A stretch of 64,000 nt of DNA from Kriegella aquimaris (GTDB lineage Bacteria; Bacteroidota; Bacteroidia; Flavobacteriales; Flavobacteriaceae). The notes under the pieces are model-generated. The model searched no databases and was not told the DNA's origin. It saw only the letters and a list, made by a program, of their open reading frames with translations. Shown here in pieces: positions 9,541 through 18,054 of this stretch (position 1 is the first letter of the stretch; each line of letters opens with the position of its first letter). The stretch covers positions 124,001 through 188,000 of the forward strand of contig NZ_FNGV01000004.1 of assembly GCF_900103215.1 (NCBI RefSeq). The letters run 5' to 3'. Made by a program: the position numbers and the translations under genes.

Positions 9541-10689
9541 CTATTCAAATCTGTTTATGGCTTCTTGTATTTTCTCTTCGGTTACGCATAGTGAGAATCG
9601 AATGTACCCTTCTCCCATACTCCCAAAAATAGTTCCAGGAGTTAGAAATATATCTTTGTCATACAAAATTCCATTAATAAACTCTTCTGCGGAAGGGATT
9701 CCTTTTGGCAATTTTGCCCAAACGAACATTCCAACCGAATTCTTATCATAGGTACAACCCAATTTATCGGCTAATTTAAAAATCAGTTCTTGTCGGGCCC
9801 GATACACCTTGTTCAATTCTTGAAACCAGTCCTCTCCACTCTTTAAAGCGGCAATGGCTCCTTTTTGGATTCCATAAAACATACCGGAATCCATATTACT
9901 CTTTACCTTTAAAACGGCATTGATATGTTCTGCACTTCCGAGCACCATACCCACACGCCATCCGGCCATATTGAAAGTCTTGCTCAGCGAATTCAGTTCC
10001 AGGGAGAACTCCTTAGCCCCATCAACCGCCAAAATACTTGTTGGATTCTCGTTCAGTACAAAACTATACGGATTGTCGTTGACCAATAAAATATCGTTTT
10101 GTTTGGCGAAAGCTATGAGTTGCTCAAATTGCTCATGACTTGCTGTCGCACCGGTAGGCATATGCGGATAATTGATCCACATCAACTTTACTTTCGATAA
10201 ATCTTGTTCCTGTAAGGCTTCCAAATCTGGAAACCAATTATTTTCCGGGCTCAAGTTGTAGTATCGTGCTTTGGCACCAACCAGTTTTGTGACCGAGGTA
10301 TATGTTGGATAACCTGGATCAGGGATCAACACCTCGTCATTTTGGTTTAGAAAGGCCATACTGATATGCATGATTCCTTCCTTAGACCCCATTAAAGGCA
10401 AAATCTCGTTTTCAGGGTTGGCCGTTACATTGAACTTTGCAGCATAAAATTCGGAAATGGCAGCTCGCAATTCTGGCAACCCTTGGTAACTTTGGTACTG
10501 GTGTGCACCAACATCAAAAACTGCGTTCTGAACACTTTCAATAATCTCTTTTGAAGGTGCAAGGTCGGGGCTACCGATTCCCATATTTATAATAGGACGT
10601 CCTTCGGCCATAAGGCCCCTAACCTCCCTTAATTTCTTCGAAAAATAGTATTCTTCAACTGTATGTAAACGGTCGGCGGTACGTATCAT
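9541..10689 (-). CDS. Class I/II PLP-dependent aminotransferase, probably aromatic
   Basis: A 382-residue fold-type I aminotransferase. It shows NMGIGSPDLAPS near the N-terminus, INYPHMPTGA, NDNPYSF and the PLP-lysine motif LNSLSKTFNMAGWRVGM. Similar sequences are annotated as LL-diaminopimelate or aspartate/aromatic aminotransferases. Position between pheA and tyrA, with a 4-base ATGA overlap with pheA, argues that it transaminates phenylpyruvate and 4-hydroxyphenylpyruvate (or prephenate), closing the Phe and Tyr branches. The substrate is inferred from context only. Confidence 0.88.
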   Translation of the reverse strand: MIRTADRLHTVEEYYFSKKLREVRGLMAEGRPIINMGIGSPDLAPSKEIIESVQNAVFDVGAHQYQSYQGLPELRAAISEFYAAKFNVTANPENEILPLMGSKEGIMHISMAFLNQNDEVLIPDPGYPTYTSVTKLVGAKARYYNLSPENNWFPDLEALQEQDLSKVKLMWINYPHMPTGATASHEQFEQLIAFAKQNDILLVNDNPYSFVLNENPTSILAVDGAKEFSLELNSLSKTFNMAGWRVGMVLGSAEHINAVLKVKSNMDSGMFYGIQKGAIAALKSGEDWFQELNKVYRARQELIFKLADKLGCTYDKNSVGMFVWAKLPKGIPSAEEFINGILYDKDIFLTPGTIFGSMGEGYIRFSLCVTEEKIQEAINRFE

Positions 10690-11513
10690 ATTCTGGCATT
10701 TTTATATTCCCCCAATACCTTAAAATCTTCTGACATAATTTTCAATAACGACTTTGCCTTCGCAAAATGCTTATACTTTTCGAAAGTTATATCCACAAAA
10801 AAGGAATACTTCCAAGGTTCTTCAATCACCGGCAATGATTGTATTTTTGTCAAATTCAAATTACAATCACTCATTACATTGAGCACGGTGGCCAAACTGC
10901 CCCTTTTATGATCGGTCAAAAACCGAAGCGATGCCTTATTGATCTGTGAGAGCGGTAAAACTTTGTTCTTTGTTCGTACGATTATAAATCGCGTGGCATT
11001 GTTTGAAATTGTCTGTATTTCGGAGGCGATAATTTCAAGATTATACAATTTGGCGGCCACTTTCGGTGCAATTGCCGCAATATCTTTCAAACCTCGTTCT
11101 TGAATTCGCGCAGCTGTTTCGGCTGTATCTACCGCTTCTACCAACTTGATGTGCGGATATACCTTAAGAAAGTCTTTACATTGCAACAAGGCCATCGGAT
11201 GTGAATGTATTTCCTTTATGTCCTCCATTTTTTGGCCTTTCAGAACCATAAGGTTATGATGTATGTTCAAGTAATGTTCACCAACAATATGGAGGTTATT
11301 ATGATTTACAAGCGCATAATTGGGAATTATAGAACCCGCAATCGAGTTCTCAATAGCCATTACGCCTACATCAGAATCTTTGCTTATCAAGCTATCGACC
11401 AGCTCATCAAAAGACATACATTCTACAAGATCGACATCTTCAGAAAAATACTCGTTCGCAACCTGATGATGGTTCGATCCCCTAACGCCTTGGATAGCTA
11501 CTTTTAAACCCAT
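10686..11513 (-). CDS. pheA: Prephenate dehydratase with ACT domain
   Basis: PheA converts prephenate to phenylpyruvate. The 275-residue protein has the catalytic domain at about 1-180 (VAIQGVRGS at the N-terminus and the NNATRFIIV motif with the essential Thr-Arg-Phe) and a C-terminal ACT domain (SLRFLTDHKRGSLATVLNV) that binds Phe as an allosteric inhibitor. First structural gene of the operon pheA-aminotransferase-tyrA-DAHP synthase/chorismate mutase. Control is thus at two levels: enzyme feedback by ACT and, from the leader at 11613-11741, transcription attenuation. Confidence 0.95.
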   Translation of the reverse strand: MGLKVAIQGVRGSNHHQVANEYFSEDVDLVECMSFDELVDSLISKDSDVGVMAIENSIAGSIIPNYALVNHNNLHIVGEHYLNIHHNLMVLKGQKMEDIKEIHSHPMALLQCKDFLKVYPHIKLVEAVDTAETAARIQERGLKDIAAIAPKVAAKLYNLEIIASEIQTISNNATRFIIVRTKNKVLPLSQINKASLRFLTDHKRGSLATVLNVMSDCNLNLTKIQSLPVIEEPWKYSFFVDITFEKYKHFAKAKSLLKIMSEDFKVLGEYKNARI

Positions 11514-11612
11514 ATACTTAAACTAACCCCGAACCAATGGTCGGGAGATTTGTTGTTGACCAACTTTTAATTAACGATTCTTCTTTCGAACACAAAAAAC
11601 ACAAAATTGAAC

Positions 11613-11642
11613 AAAAAAAAAGCCCCATTCTTCATGGGACTT
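11613..11642 (-). terminator. Intrinsic terminator of the pheA attenuator
   Basis: On the minus strand GTCCCAT and ATGGGGC pair (7 bp, one G-U, flanking AA/TT extends it to 9) around a GAAGA loop, followed by nine T residues (A-run at 11613-11621). It lies between the leader ORF and pheA, about 100 bases before the pheA ATG. The 5' arm AGTCCC can alternatively pair with GGGACT at the end of the leader ORF. Confidence 0.9.
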
Positions 11643-11669
11643 CAACTTGTTTATATTTTTTAGAATATA

Positions 11670-11741
11670 CTACAACAGTCCCTTACCTCCTTTAAAAAAG
11701 AAGTAGAAATAAAAACCGTTCCAGAAATATCTCTTTGTCAT
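11670..11741 (-). CDS. Phe/Tyr-rich leader peptide of the pheA operon
   Basis: A 23-codon ORF, ATG at 11741-11739 to TAG at 11672-11670. Ten of 23 residues are aromatic: Tyr5, Phe6, Trp7, Phe10 and the run FYFYFFF at 10-16 less the gap-free order F10 Y11 F12 Y13 F14 F15 F16. The last codons contain GGGACT, fully complementary to AGTCCC in the 5' arm of the terminator 30 bases downstream. In the classical attenuation model a ribosome stalled at Phe/Tyr codons frees GGGACT to form the antiterminator; a ribosome reaching the stop codon covers it and the terminator forms. A promoter ends just upstream. Too short for ordinary gene finding. Confidence 0.88.
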   Translation of the reverse strand: MTKRYFWNGFYFYFFFKGGKGLL

Positions 11742-11759
11742 TATTTTGTAAATATTTGG

Positions 11760-11788
11760 CTAATGTACTAATTATATTTAAAAATCAA
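11760..11788 (-). promoter_or_regulatory. Promoter of the pheA leader/operon
   Basis: Minus strand TTG (11788-11786), an 18-base spacer, then TACATTAG (11767-11760), a 7/8 match to TAnnTTTG. The predicted transcription start falls only a few bases before the leader ATG at 11741, as expected for an attenuator transcript. Confidence 0.6.
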
Positions 11789-11904
11789 GTTTTAAGGGAA
11801 TCTTTTTTCGATTTTTTAGGGTATACAAGAAATCACTGTTGATTTTTTTATAATATTCTGATTTGTTGCGAATAATGAACTAGAGCCATCTTCCGTTTTT
11901 GTTT

Positions 11905-11912
11905 ATTTTTGA
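11905..11912 (+). promoter_or_regulatory. -7 element of gldA
   Basis: TATTTTTG, a perfect TAnnTTTG, ends 13 bases before the gldA ATG at 11926, predicting a very short leader. No TTG at the expected -33 distance. Confidence 0.45.
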
Positions 11913-11925
11913 AAAAAATGTAATT

Positions 11926-12819
11926 ATGTCCATATCGGTACAACATATTTCCAAATCATTTGGCTCACAAAAGGCACTTAATGATGTGTCTTTTGAAATC
12001 AAAAAAGGAGAAATCGTTGGTTTTTTAGGACCCAATGGTGCCGGTAAGAGCACCATGATGAAAATATTAACGACTTCTAGCCTTGCCGATGAAGGGGAAG
12101 CTACCGTAAATTCATTTGATGTTCAGTCAGAAAAAAAGAAGGTACAGCAATGTGTGGGGTACTTACCGGAACACAATCCCTTGTATTTAGATATGTACGT
12201 CAAAGAATACCTTCTTTTTAATGCGGAGGTATACCAATGTGAAAAAGGTAATGTTCAAGCAGTTATCGAACAAACCGGATTAACCCCTGAGGCACACAAA
12301 AAAATAGGACAGCTTTCTAAAGGCTATCGACAAAGGGTCGGACTGGCAGCCGCCCTTTTACACGATCCCGAAGTTTTGATTTTGGACGAACCCACTACCG
12401 GCCTAGACCCTAATCAATTATTAGACATTAGAAAACTCATCAAGGAAATAGGAAAACAAAAGACCATCATGCTTTCGACCCATATCATGAAAGAGGTAGA
12501 AGCTGTCTGTGATCGTGTTATCATCATTAATAAAGGCGTGGTCGTTGCCGACAAAAAACTGGAAGCACTCCGCGATACCCAAGAACAACTGATCGAAGTG
12601 GAGTTTGATTACAGGGTCGAGGAGGCATTTTTAATCAAACTACCAAATGTTGTCAGCGTAAAAAACACCGGTGGGTTTGTCTATGAGATTACCTTCAACA
12701 CTTCAAATGACATGCGTCCTGCCGTATTCGATTTTGCCCATGACAACGAACTAAAGACTCTACAACTTAGTCGAAAGAACAAAAACCTTGAAAGCCTATT
12801 TACTGAATTGACAAAATAG
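11926..12819 (+). CDS. gldA: Gliding-motility ABC transporter ATP-binding protein GldA
   Basis: A 297-residue ABC ATPase. Walker [11 protein letters not shown]-loop region [10 protein letters not shown], signature [15 protein letters not shown], Walker [14 protein letters not shown] and the switch His ([13 protein letters not shown]) are all intact. The C-terminal 70 residues are the extension found in GldA-type proteins. GldA works with membrane partners GldF and GldG, which are not in this window, in flavobacterial gliding and the associated surface machinery. I chose ATG 11926 over an upstream in-frame TTG (11899) because the -7 element overlaps the longer version. Generic ABC exporter ATPase is the alternative. 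Confidence 0.88.
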   Translation: MSISVQHISKSFGSQKALNDVSFEIKKGEIVGFLGPNGAGKSTMMKILTTSSLADEGEATVNSFDVQSEKKKVQQCVGYLPEHNPLYLDMYVKEYLLFNAEVYQCEKGNVQAVIEQTGLTPEAHKKIGQLSKGYRQRVGLAAALLHDPEVLILDEPTTGLDPNQLLDIRKLIKEIGKQKTIMLSTHIMKEVEAVCDRVIIINKGVVVADKKLEALRDTQEQLIEVEFDYRVEEAFLIKLPNVVSVKNTGGFVYEITFNTSNDMRPAVFDFAHDNELKTLQLSRKNKNLESLFTELTK

Positions 12820-12871
12820 TTGGTCTATTTAGATTTTTTTGTTACTTTTTAGAGGTTTTAAACTCCTAAAA

Positions 12872-14074
12872 ATGAATACCCTACGGCTATATTTTCTAGT
12901 AATTACCTTATGTACTTTTAATTTCTCTTGTAAGCAACAAAAAGAAAAGACCAAAGCCGTGGAAGCTTTACAAAAAGAGGAGACCGCATTTTTTAAGGCT
13001 AGTCCACAAGAAGTACCCGAACAAACTGTCGTTACGCTGAAAGTAGGAGCACAGGCACCAAAATTTAACCTTCCGGGTACCGATGGAAAATTCCACAAAT
13101 TAAGTGATTTCAATAAGTCTAATGTTTTGATCATTATTTTCACGTGCAACCACTGCCCCACGGCCCAAGCTTATGAAGAGCGTATGATTACCTTGACCGA
13201 AGATTATAAGGATAAAGGCGTTCAAGTGGTGGCCATTTCACCCAATTCAATCAACGGTATTTTATTGAACGAACTCGGTTATAGCGACTTGGGCGATTCC
13301 TTCGAAGACATGATCGTTCGGGCGAAGGATAAAGGTTATAATTTCCCTTACCTCTACGACGGCGATACCCATGAAGCCTCCCTAAAATATGGTCCGGTTG
13401 CAACGCCGCACGCCTTTGTGTTCAATAATGAGAGAATCCTCACGTATGTCGGCCGCCTTGATGGCTCGGAAAAACCGGGCACTGGTAACGCTGATGACAT
13501 TCGAGCGGCTATCGAAGCCACCTTAAAGGGAGAACCCGTGACCTTAAACACCACAAAGACCTTCGGTTGTTCCGTTAAATGGGCTTGGAAGAATCAATAC
13601 GCAAAGAAAATCAACAAGGAATGGCAAGAAAAAACAGTAACCCTTAACGAAATTGACGTTAATGGCCTGAAAGAGCTCATAAAAAATGATTCCGATAAAC
13701 TACGGCTTATTAATATTTGGGCTACCTGGTGCGGACCCTGTGTATTGGAATACCCCGAGTTTATAGATATTCATCGCATGTTCGAATTACGTGATTTTGA
13801 ATTTGTTTCGGTCAGTGCCGATCATTTGGAATCCAAAGATAAAGCATTGGCCTTTTTACAAAAAAAATCTTCGGCACTTGACAATTATATTTTTTCGGAA
13901 AAAGATAAATATGCGTTGATTGAAGCGGTCGACCCTGAATGGAACGGTGCCTTGCCCTATACCGCCCTAATTGAGCCCGGTGGCAAAATCGTTTTCCGAA
14001 AGATGGGTCCGATCGATCCCTTTGAACTCAAACAAACCATTGTAGAACACCCCATGATCGGGCGGTATTATTGA
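12872..14074 (+). CDS. Lipoprotein with two thioredoxin-fold domains (peroxiredoxin-like plus TlpA-like)
   Basis: A 400-residue protein with a lipobox (FNFSC, Cys about residue 20), so an outer- or inner-membrane lipoprotein facing the periplasm. Domain 1 (about 55-220) is AhpC/TSA-like: KFNLPGTDGKFHKLSDF then FTCNHCPTAQAYEERM with a CxxC. Domain 2 (about 250-400) is TlpA/ResA-like with WATWCGPCVLEYPEF, a standard reductant CxxC. Two redox centres in one chain suggest electron relay from one to the other in the cell envelope. ATG at 12872 gives a proper signal peptide; an upstream TTG would not. It follows gldA by 52 bases and may share its transcript. Confidence 0.86.
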   Translation: MNTLRLYFLVITLCTFNFSCKQQKEKTKAVEALQKEETAFFKASPQEVPEQTVVTLKVGAQAPKFNLPGTDGKFHKLSDFNKSNVLIIIFTCNHCPTAQAYEERMITLTEDYKDKGVQVVAISPNSINGILLNELGYSDLGDSFEDMIVRAKDKGYNFPYLYDGDTHEASLKYGPVATPHAFVFNNERILTYVGRLDGSEKPGTGNADDIRAAIEATLKGEPVTLNTTKTFGCSVKWAWKNQYAKKINKEWQEKTVTLNEIDVNGLKELIKNDSDKLRLINIWATWCGPCVLEYPEFIDIHRMFELRDFEFVSVSADHLESKDKALAFLQKKSSALDNYIFSEKDKYALIEAVDPEWNGALPYTALIEPGGKIVFRKMGPIDPFELKQTIVEHPMIGRYY

Positions 14075-14112
14075 TTTGCCCAAGCCAGTGCAGCTACGCT
14101 TTGCATCAATTA

Positions 14113-14142
14113 TAAAAAAAGACTGAAAATAAATTTCAGACT
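14113..14142 (-). terminator. Intrinsic terminator
   Basis: Minus strand AGTCTGAAA and TTTCAGTCT pair with one mismatch around a 4-base loop, followed by seven T residues (A-run 14114-14120). It lies 27 bases past the stop of the minus-strand gene ending at 14169 and may also serve the convergent plus-strand gene. Confidence 0.72.
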
Positions 14143-14168
14143 CGCATAAATCAAATAAAATGGTAATT

Positions 14169-14636
14169 CTAAAACTTCAAGGCCAAACCTATACCGTTTT
14201 CGTTGCTCGTAGGCCTTAGCCGAAAGGATGTTGACTTATCTAAACTATCATTATACTCTAGAATGGCCTGCTTTTTATTCTTCATGGCCAAATGATAAAA
14301 TATAGAGCCTATAATCGCAGTGCCGGCAAAACTGACAATCGGAGCCGTCGTATCTTTGTCATCATTCTCGTTGACCAGATACCAGATGGCCGAACCTAAA
14401 TTGGCAGTACCCGCAATGAGCCCACCGAACATTTGCTTTTTCGATTTTTGCCAATACATTTCAGAGGCCCGGCTCTCGGTCATAATTGTATTGATTTCTT
14501 TCCAACTCAATTTCTCTTTATCCTGATAAAAATGTTCGCCCCACATACTATGGAAAGATGTAATTTCCTGTGCAGACGAACTAGTTAATGAGAAGACGAT
14601 AAAAGAGAAAAGAAACGTGATTTTTATATATTTCAT
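14169..14636 (-). CDS. Hypothetical envelope protein
   Basis: A 155-residue protein not recognised. It has a signal peptide (hydrophobic run ending SSAQ at about 23), a segment YWQKSKKQMFGGLIAG, then two hydrophobic stretches (about 72-90, GLIAGTANLGSAIWYLV, and 100-118, IVSFAGTAIIGSIFYHLA) rich in Gly and Ala, and a C-terminus ending GLALKF. The aromatic Phe terminus and alternating pattern would fit a small outer-membrane protein; the two hydrophobic stretches would fit an inner-membrane hairpin. Single gene with its own -7 element and terminator. Confidence 0.7.
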   Translation of the reverse strand: MKYIKITFLFSFIVFSLTSSSAQEITSFHSMWGEHFYQDKEKLSWKEINTIMTESRASEMYWQKSKKQMFGGLIAGTANLGSAIWYLVNENDDKDTTAPIVSFAGTAIIGSIFYHLAMKNKKQAILEYNDSLDKSTSFRLRPTSNENGIGLALKF

Positions 14637-14660
14637 AGCACTGCATTTTTTTATTTACAA

Positions 14661-14668
14661 CAAAAATA
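14661..14668 (-). promoter_or_regulatory. -7 promoter element
   Basis: Minus strand TATTTTTG, perfect TAnnTTTG, 24 bases upstream of the ATG at 14636. No clear -33 TTG. Confidence 0.45.
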
Positions 14669-14791
14669 CATATCACTCAAAGATATATTGACTCCATTAA
14701 AGTATTGTTTAGCCCATATCGGCTTGAAAATGAGAAGTAATTTCTCAATGGAGACTTAGGCTGACCGTCAAATTTCACAGGCTTAAATTTG

Positions 14792-15925
14792 TTAAGACTC
14801 TTCCGCACAGGATACCAGTAGCGTGTCGATTACCTCATCCAATTCCATTTGAATATTAGGAGATGTGCAATTCACTAAAATAGCAAATACCATTTGTTGT
14901 TCTGGATATACAAAAAAATTGGAATACCCCCCTACCCCGTTACCAACATGACCATAAAAGGGCCTACCCTTTTTATCTTGACTTACTTGCCAACCGAGTC
15001 CATAATATGTCGGAGTTCCTTTAACTACCACGGATGTCAAAAATTGCGATAGCACATTCTCGAATAAAATTTTCCCATCCAAGTACGTTTGACCAAATTT
15101 GGCAATATCATCAGAAGTAGATAGGTATCCACCACCGGCCATTTTAAAAAAGTTGTTGACGGGAATAGCCTTTCGAAACCCTTTACGGTTTTTGGAATAG
15201 AATGCTGTGAGATCGAGTGTATTCGAGGCCGCTTTCCCATCCGAAAAACCTTCTACTGTACCCAAATTGACATTTGGGACAAATGTGTTTTTCATTCCTA
15301 AAGGCGACAATACCTTTTCCCGTACATAGTCTTCAAAAGGAATTCTGCTTATCTCTTGCATCGCCAAGGAAATCAAAACCCAATCGTAGCTAGTATAAAA
15401 ATAATCGGTTCCCGGTTCAAAAAGTAAATCATCATCTTTAAAAACGTTGATGCCTTGTTTGATGGAATAGGGTTTATTCAAGCCATACTCTATTCCTCGG
15501 TAGCCTCGAATACCGGCCGTATGACTCGCCAATTGCCGGATAGTAAAATCATAGGTTTTCCTTGGATAATAAGGCACGTAGGTATAGAGAGAGGCGTCCA
15601 AATCAATTTGGCCATCCGCTACCATCTGTGCCAAGGCGGTGGCTGCAATGGGCTTGGAAACGCTTGCTATTCGAAAAATAGTCTTTTTAGGATGAACTGG
15701 AATCTTCTTTTCCAAATCGGCATGCCCATAGCCCTTTTGAAGTACTATCTCTCCTTTTTTTAATACCGTAACAGAAATGCCGGGCACCTTTTCTTCATTG
15801 ACCAATGAAGTCAAGATGGCATCCGCCTTCGCTAAACCAGTCAGTTTTGCATCGTTTCCCAAAACTCGTTTTTTGGCAAAGAGGTTTTTAAGATATTTTT
15901 GGATCGGGTTCATGTGTTCCTTCAT
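14792..15925 (-). CDS. Serine beta-lactamase-fold hydrolase (class C-like)
   Basis: A 377-residue member of the beta-lactamase/D-alanyl-D-alanine carboxypeptidase superfamily. The nucleophile motif SVSK is at 88-91 in IASVSKPIAATAL, the Tyr motif is probably in FYTSYDWV, and the third motif is HVG in FYGHVGNGVGGYS. No convincing signal peptide is seen, unusual for the family; a second ATG at 15913 gives MNPIQK and is equally possible. Known members include esterases and peptidases as well as lactamases, so the substrate is open. Genes on both sides are not obviously linked. Confidence 0.85.
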   Translation of the reverse strand: MKEHMNPIQKYLKNLFAKKRVLGNDAKLTGLAKADAILTSLVNEEKVPGISVTVLKKGEIVLQKGYGHADLEKKIPVHPKKTIFRIASVSKPIAATALAQMVADGQIDLDASLYTYVPYYPRKTYDFTIRQLASHTAGIRGYRGIEYGLNKPYSIKQGINVFKDDDLLFEPGTDYFYTSYDWVLISLAMQEISRIPFEDYVREKVLSPLGMKNTFVPNVNLGTVEGFSDGKAASNTLDLTAFYSKNRKGFRKAIPVNNFFKMAGGGYLSTSDDIAKFGQTYLDGKILFENVLSQFLTSVVVKGTPTYYGLGWQVSQDKKGRPFYGHVGNGVGGYSNFFVYPEQQMVFAILVNCTSPNIQMELDEVIDTLLVSCAEES

Positions 15926-15929
15926 TGCG

Positions 15930-15961
15930 AGCTACAACTTGCCTGCGGCAAGTCTATAGCT
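15930..15961. repeat. Palindromic hairpin upstream of the serine hydrolase
   Basis: ACTTGCC (15937-15943), TGC loop, GGCAAGT (15947-15953), flanked by a second pairing AGCT...AGCT (15930-15933 / 15958-15961). Imperfect 32-base palindrome directly before the hydrolase ATG. No T-run. Looks like a short interspersed palindrome. Confidence 0.6.
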
Positions 15962-16098
15962 TGGCAATCTGTTAAATTTATTCTCCAGCGTATTTTGACC
16001 AACTTTAAGCCTCTGCCACGCCCACACAATGTTACGTATCACTTCGTCGTCGTCATTATTAGGCAGGTTTAACTTTCCATAGGCTCGTCTTGAAGACA

Positions 16099-16935
16099 TT
16101 ACTTGAAAATCAACCTCCCGTTGAACAGCTCCTCTACATTAATTTCAGGTGGTCGGCTCACACTGATAACATCACCGGTACCGCGTATTACGCCACTTAA
16201 AGATAGTTGTGGATTGATCAGCACATCATTGGTGCCCCGGTGGTTCAAGATAATGTTTTGAGCTACTAAACTTTCGGCCTCTATTCGAGAATCACCTGCG
16301 GCAATGTTGATATTTAAATTTTCAGTGGTTCCTGCCAATTTAAAATAAGTGATGCCATTCACCACAATACTGACATTTTCGGAGGCGAGTTGTAAATCAA
16401 ATTCACCATCGGTGGTTTCCGATTCGGTATTTACATAACTCTCTGAAATCAGCATCAAAGATGGGTAACCAAGTGCACCTTCACTTTCGACAGGCAAACC
16501 ACTACTACTGCGTATTTCGGTAATATTGGGTGAAGTGATATATACTTTCGTCAGGTCATATTCACGAAGAAGATTACATCCATTATCATTTCGAAGTAGC
16601 AAACGACCTTCTTGCACTTCGGCGCTAACTCCCTCGATAAGAAATTCACCACTTTCAATTTCAACTTTTTGTTCGGTTCCTTCTTTTAAGATCAACGCCA
16701 CTTTTTCAAAAACTGTAATTTGAGAGAAGTCCGGCACCGCTATTTCCATGCGGACAATATCTCCTGAATTTTGAAAACAATCGGGGGCATTCTCAGAATT
16801 ACAGCCCCATAAAAAAAGGCTTAACCAACCGATTATTATTTTGGTGGAAATGAGTTTGTGGCGATTGGAAATCGCCACAAGGTTCAAATTCCCTGTTCCA
16901 AATTTTAACACCTTTAACTTTTTTACTTTCAACAT
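16099..16935 (-). CDS. DUF2807 (head GIN-domain) lipoprotein
   Basis: A 278-residue protein whose C-terminal 200 residues are a DUF2807 right-handed beta-helix-like domain: repeated short strands with SGLPVESEG, ESETTDGEFDLQLAS, IAAGDSRIEAESL, RGTNDVLINPQL. Proteins of this type are outer-membrane or surface lipoproteins of Bacteroidota with no assigned activity. A lipobox LFLWGC lies near residue 45, leaving an unusually long N-region. The true start may be GTG at about residue 19, which would give a normal lipoprotein signal; a perfect 11-bp inverted repeat sits over that region. It follows the PagL-like gene by 12 bases. Confidence 0.82.
   Translation of the reverse strand: MLKVKKLKVLKFGTGNLNLVAISNRHKLISTKIIIGWLSLFLWGCNSENAPDCFQNSGDIVRMEIAVPDFSQITVFEKVALILKEGTEQKVEIESGEFLIEGVSAEVQEGRLLLRNDNGCNLLREYDLTKVYITSPNITEIRSSSGLPVESEGALGYPSLMLISESYVNTESETTDGEFDLQLASENVSIVVNGITYFKLAGTTENLNINIAAGDSRIEAESLVAQNIILNHRGTNDVLINPQLSLSGVIRGTGDVISVSRPPEINVEELFNGRLIFK
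16856..16880. repeat. Perfect 11-bp inverted repeat at the 5' end of the DUF2807 gene
   Basis: TTGTGGCGATT (16856-16866), GGA, AATCGCCACAA (16870-16880). Stable hairpin inside the annotated N-terminal codons and 67 bases beyond the upstream gene's stop. No T-run. Confidence 0.8.
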
Positions 16936-16947
16936 TCGACCTCGATC

Positions 16948-18048
16948 TTACAAGCGTATGCCCAACCCAAATTCAACAGCTTCCGCAGCAGCCCCATGTG
17001 ACTTCAAACTCACGGCCACAAATACTTTTTTTCCGAAATACCGTTTTAAGCTGACCCGGTTATACATTTTCCCTTCAAAATCGAAAGGATAATAAACATA
17101 GTAGCCCAATTGAGTACCAATACTCAATTTATTAATAAATAACTCATGGCCGACAAATAAACCGACACGTTTATAATCATCATCCGTAGAAACTCCATTT
17201 TCTGGAAAGGAGATTGATTGGTAGCGAATCAGTTCCTTTAAGAAATTGGAAAAGAACACATCGGCACCCAACTGTAGGGCACTTCTTCTCCCTACCCTTT
17301 TATCGGCATAAGCTGAAAGCACTACAAAACCGTATTGCCCCGAGTTAACAACATCACTTTCATTAAGACCTGTTCGAAATACCAGATTATAGCGAATCGG
17401 CTCTACCACCTTTTCGGGTTTGGCAGTCGGTAAATATTCAACGGATTTCCCTCCATCAAGATCATATACGAGTCCCGCATTTAGGGCAAAGGTATTAGTC
17501 GATGTATTGGGGGCCTTAAAATTCGCATTCGAATAATGAATTATCGAAATGCCTGCCTTAAAACCAAGTCCCTTAAAAATATTTTCTTTGTGATAATTGA
17601 GCATTAGAAAAGTAGAGCTCAAAAAATGGGACCCGTAGGCATTATTTCTAAAATTGGTGATCCTATCGTAGGGATTAGTGTTATAACTAATTCCTTGACC
17701 GATTCGAAATTGCAGATTCCTTTTAAGAAAATAGAAATTAAAATGGGCAAAGAGACCGTAATTGGCTCCTAAGGTACCATTGTTCATGTTCTGATAAATA
17801 AAAGAATACCCTAAATCTGGATAATTGTATAACCGCTGCCATGGTTTAGAACCGTAGGTTTTGCGGTTATATCCTAAAATGAATCCAGCAGGGTGGGCAT
17901 TTATCAAATGTGAAATATCGGAATTGTGCAATAGTACTGAACCATAGAACTGGCTCAGATCAACCGTATGCTTTTTTGGAAAACTTGTTTCCTGAGAAAA
18001 ACAGAAAGATGCCAAAAACAGAAAGATGGGAAACAACCTTGGGTTCAT
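16948..18048 (-). CDS. PagL-like lipid A 3-O-deacylase (acyloxyacyl hydrolase)
   Basis: A 366-residue outer-membrane beta-barrel candidate with signal peptide (ATG 18048, hydrophobic core ending FCFSQ). The region IIHYSNANFKAPN matches the PagL active-site pattern H-x-S-N with a downstream acidic partner. PagL removes the 3-O acyl chain of lipid A in the outer membrane. The protein is about twice the length of proteobacterial PagL and has extra strands at the C-terminus (VGHELFINKLSIGTQLGYYVYYP). An upstream in-frame TTG at 18057 is rejected because the -7 element covers it. Co-directional with the DUF2807 gene 12 bases downstream. Confidence 0.82.
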   Translation of the reverse strand: MNPRLFPIFLFLASFCFSQETSFPKKHTVDLSQFYGSVLLHNSDISHLINAHPAGFILGYNRKTYGSKPWQRLYNYPDLGYSFIYQNMNNGTLGANYGLFAHFNFYFLKRNLQFRIGQGISYNTNPYDRITNFRNNAYGSHFLSSTFLMLNYHKENIFKGLGFKAGISIIHYSNANFKAPNTSTNTFALNAGLVYDLDGGKSVEYLPTAKPEKVVEPIRYNLVFRTGLNESDVVNSGQYGFVVLSAYADKRVGRRSALQLGADVFFSNFLKELIRYQSISFPENGVSTDDDYKRVGLFVGHELFINKLSIGTQLGYYVYYPFDFEGKMYNRVSLKRYFGKKVFVAVSLKSHGAAAEAVEFGLGIRL

Positions 18049-18054
18049 GGGGCG

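Noticed and set aside
11688-11697. AAAGGAGGT, a perfect Shine-Dalgarno-like sequence inside the pheA leader ORF
   Set aside because: It encodes Lys-Gly-Gly of the leader peptide and is followed only by TTG/CTG codons that open no ORF; Bacteroidota rarely use such sites.
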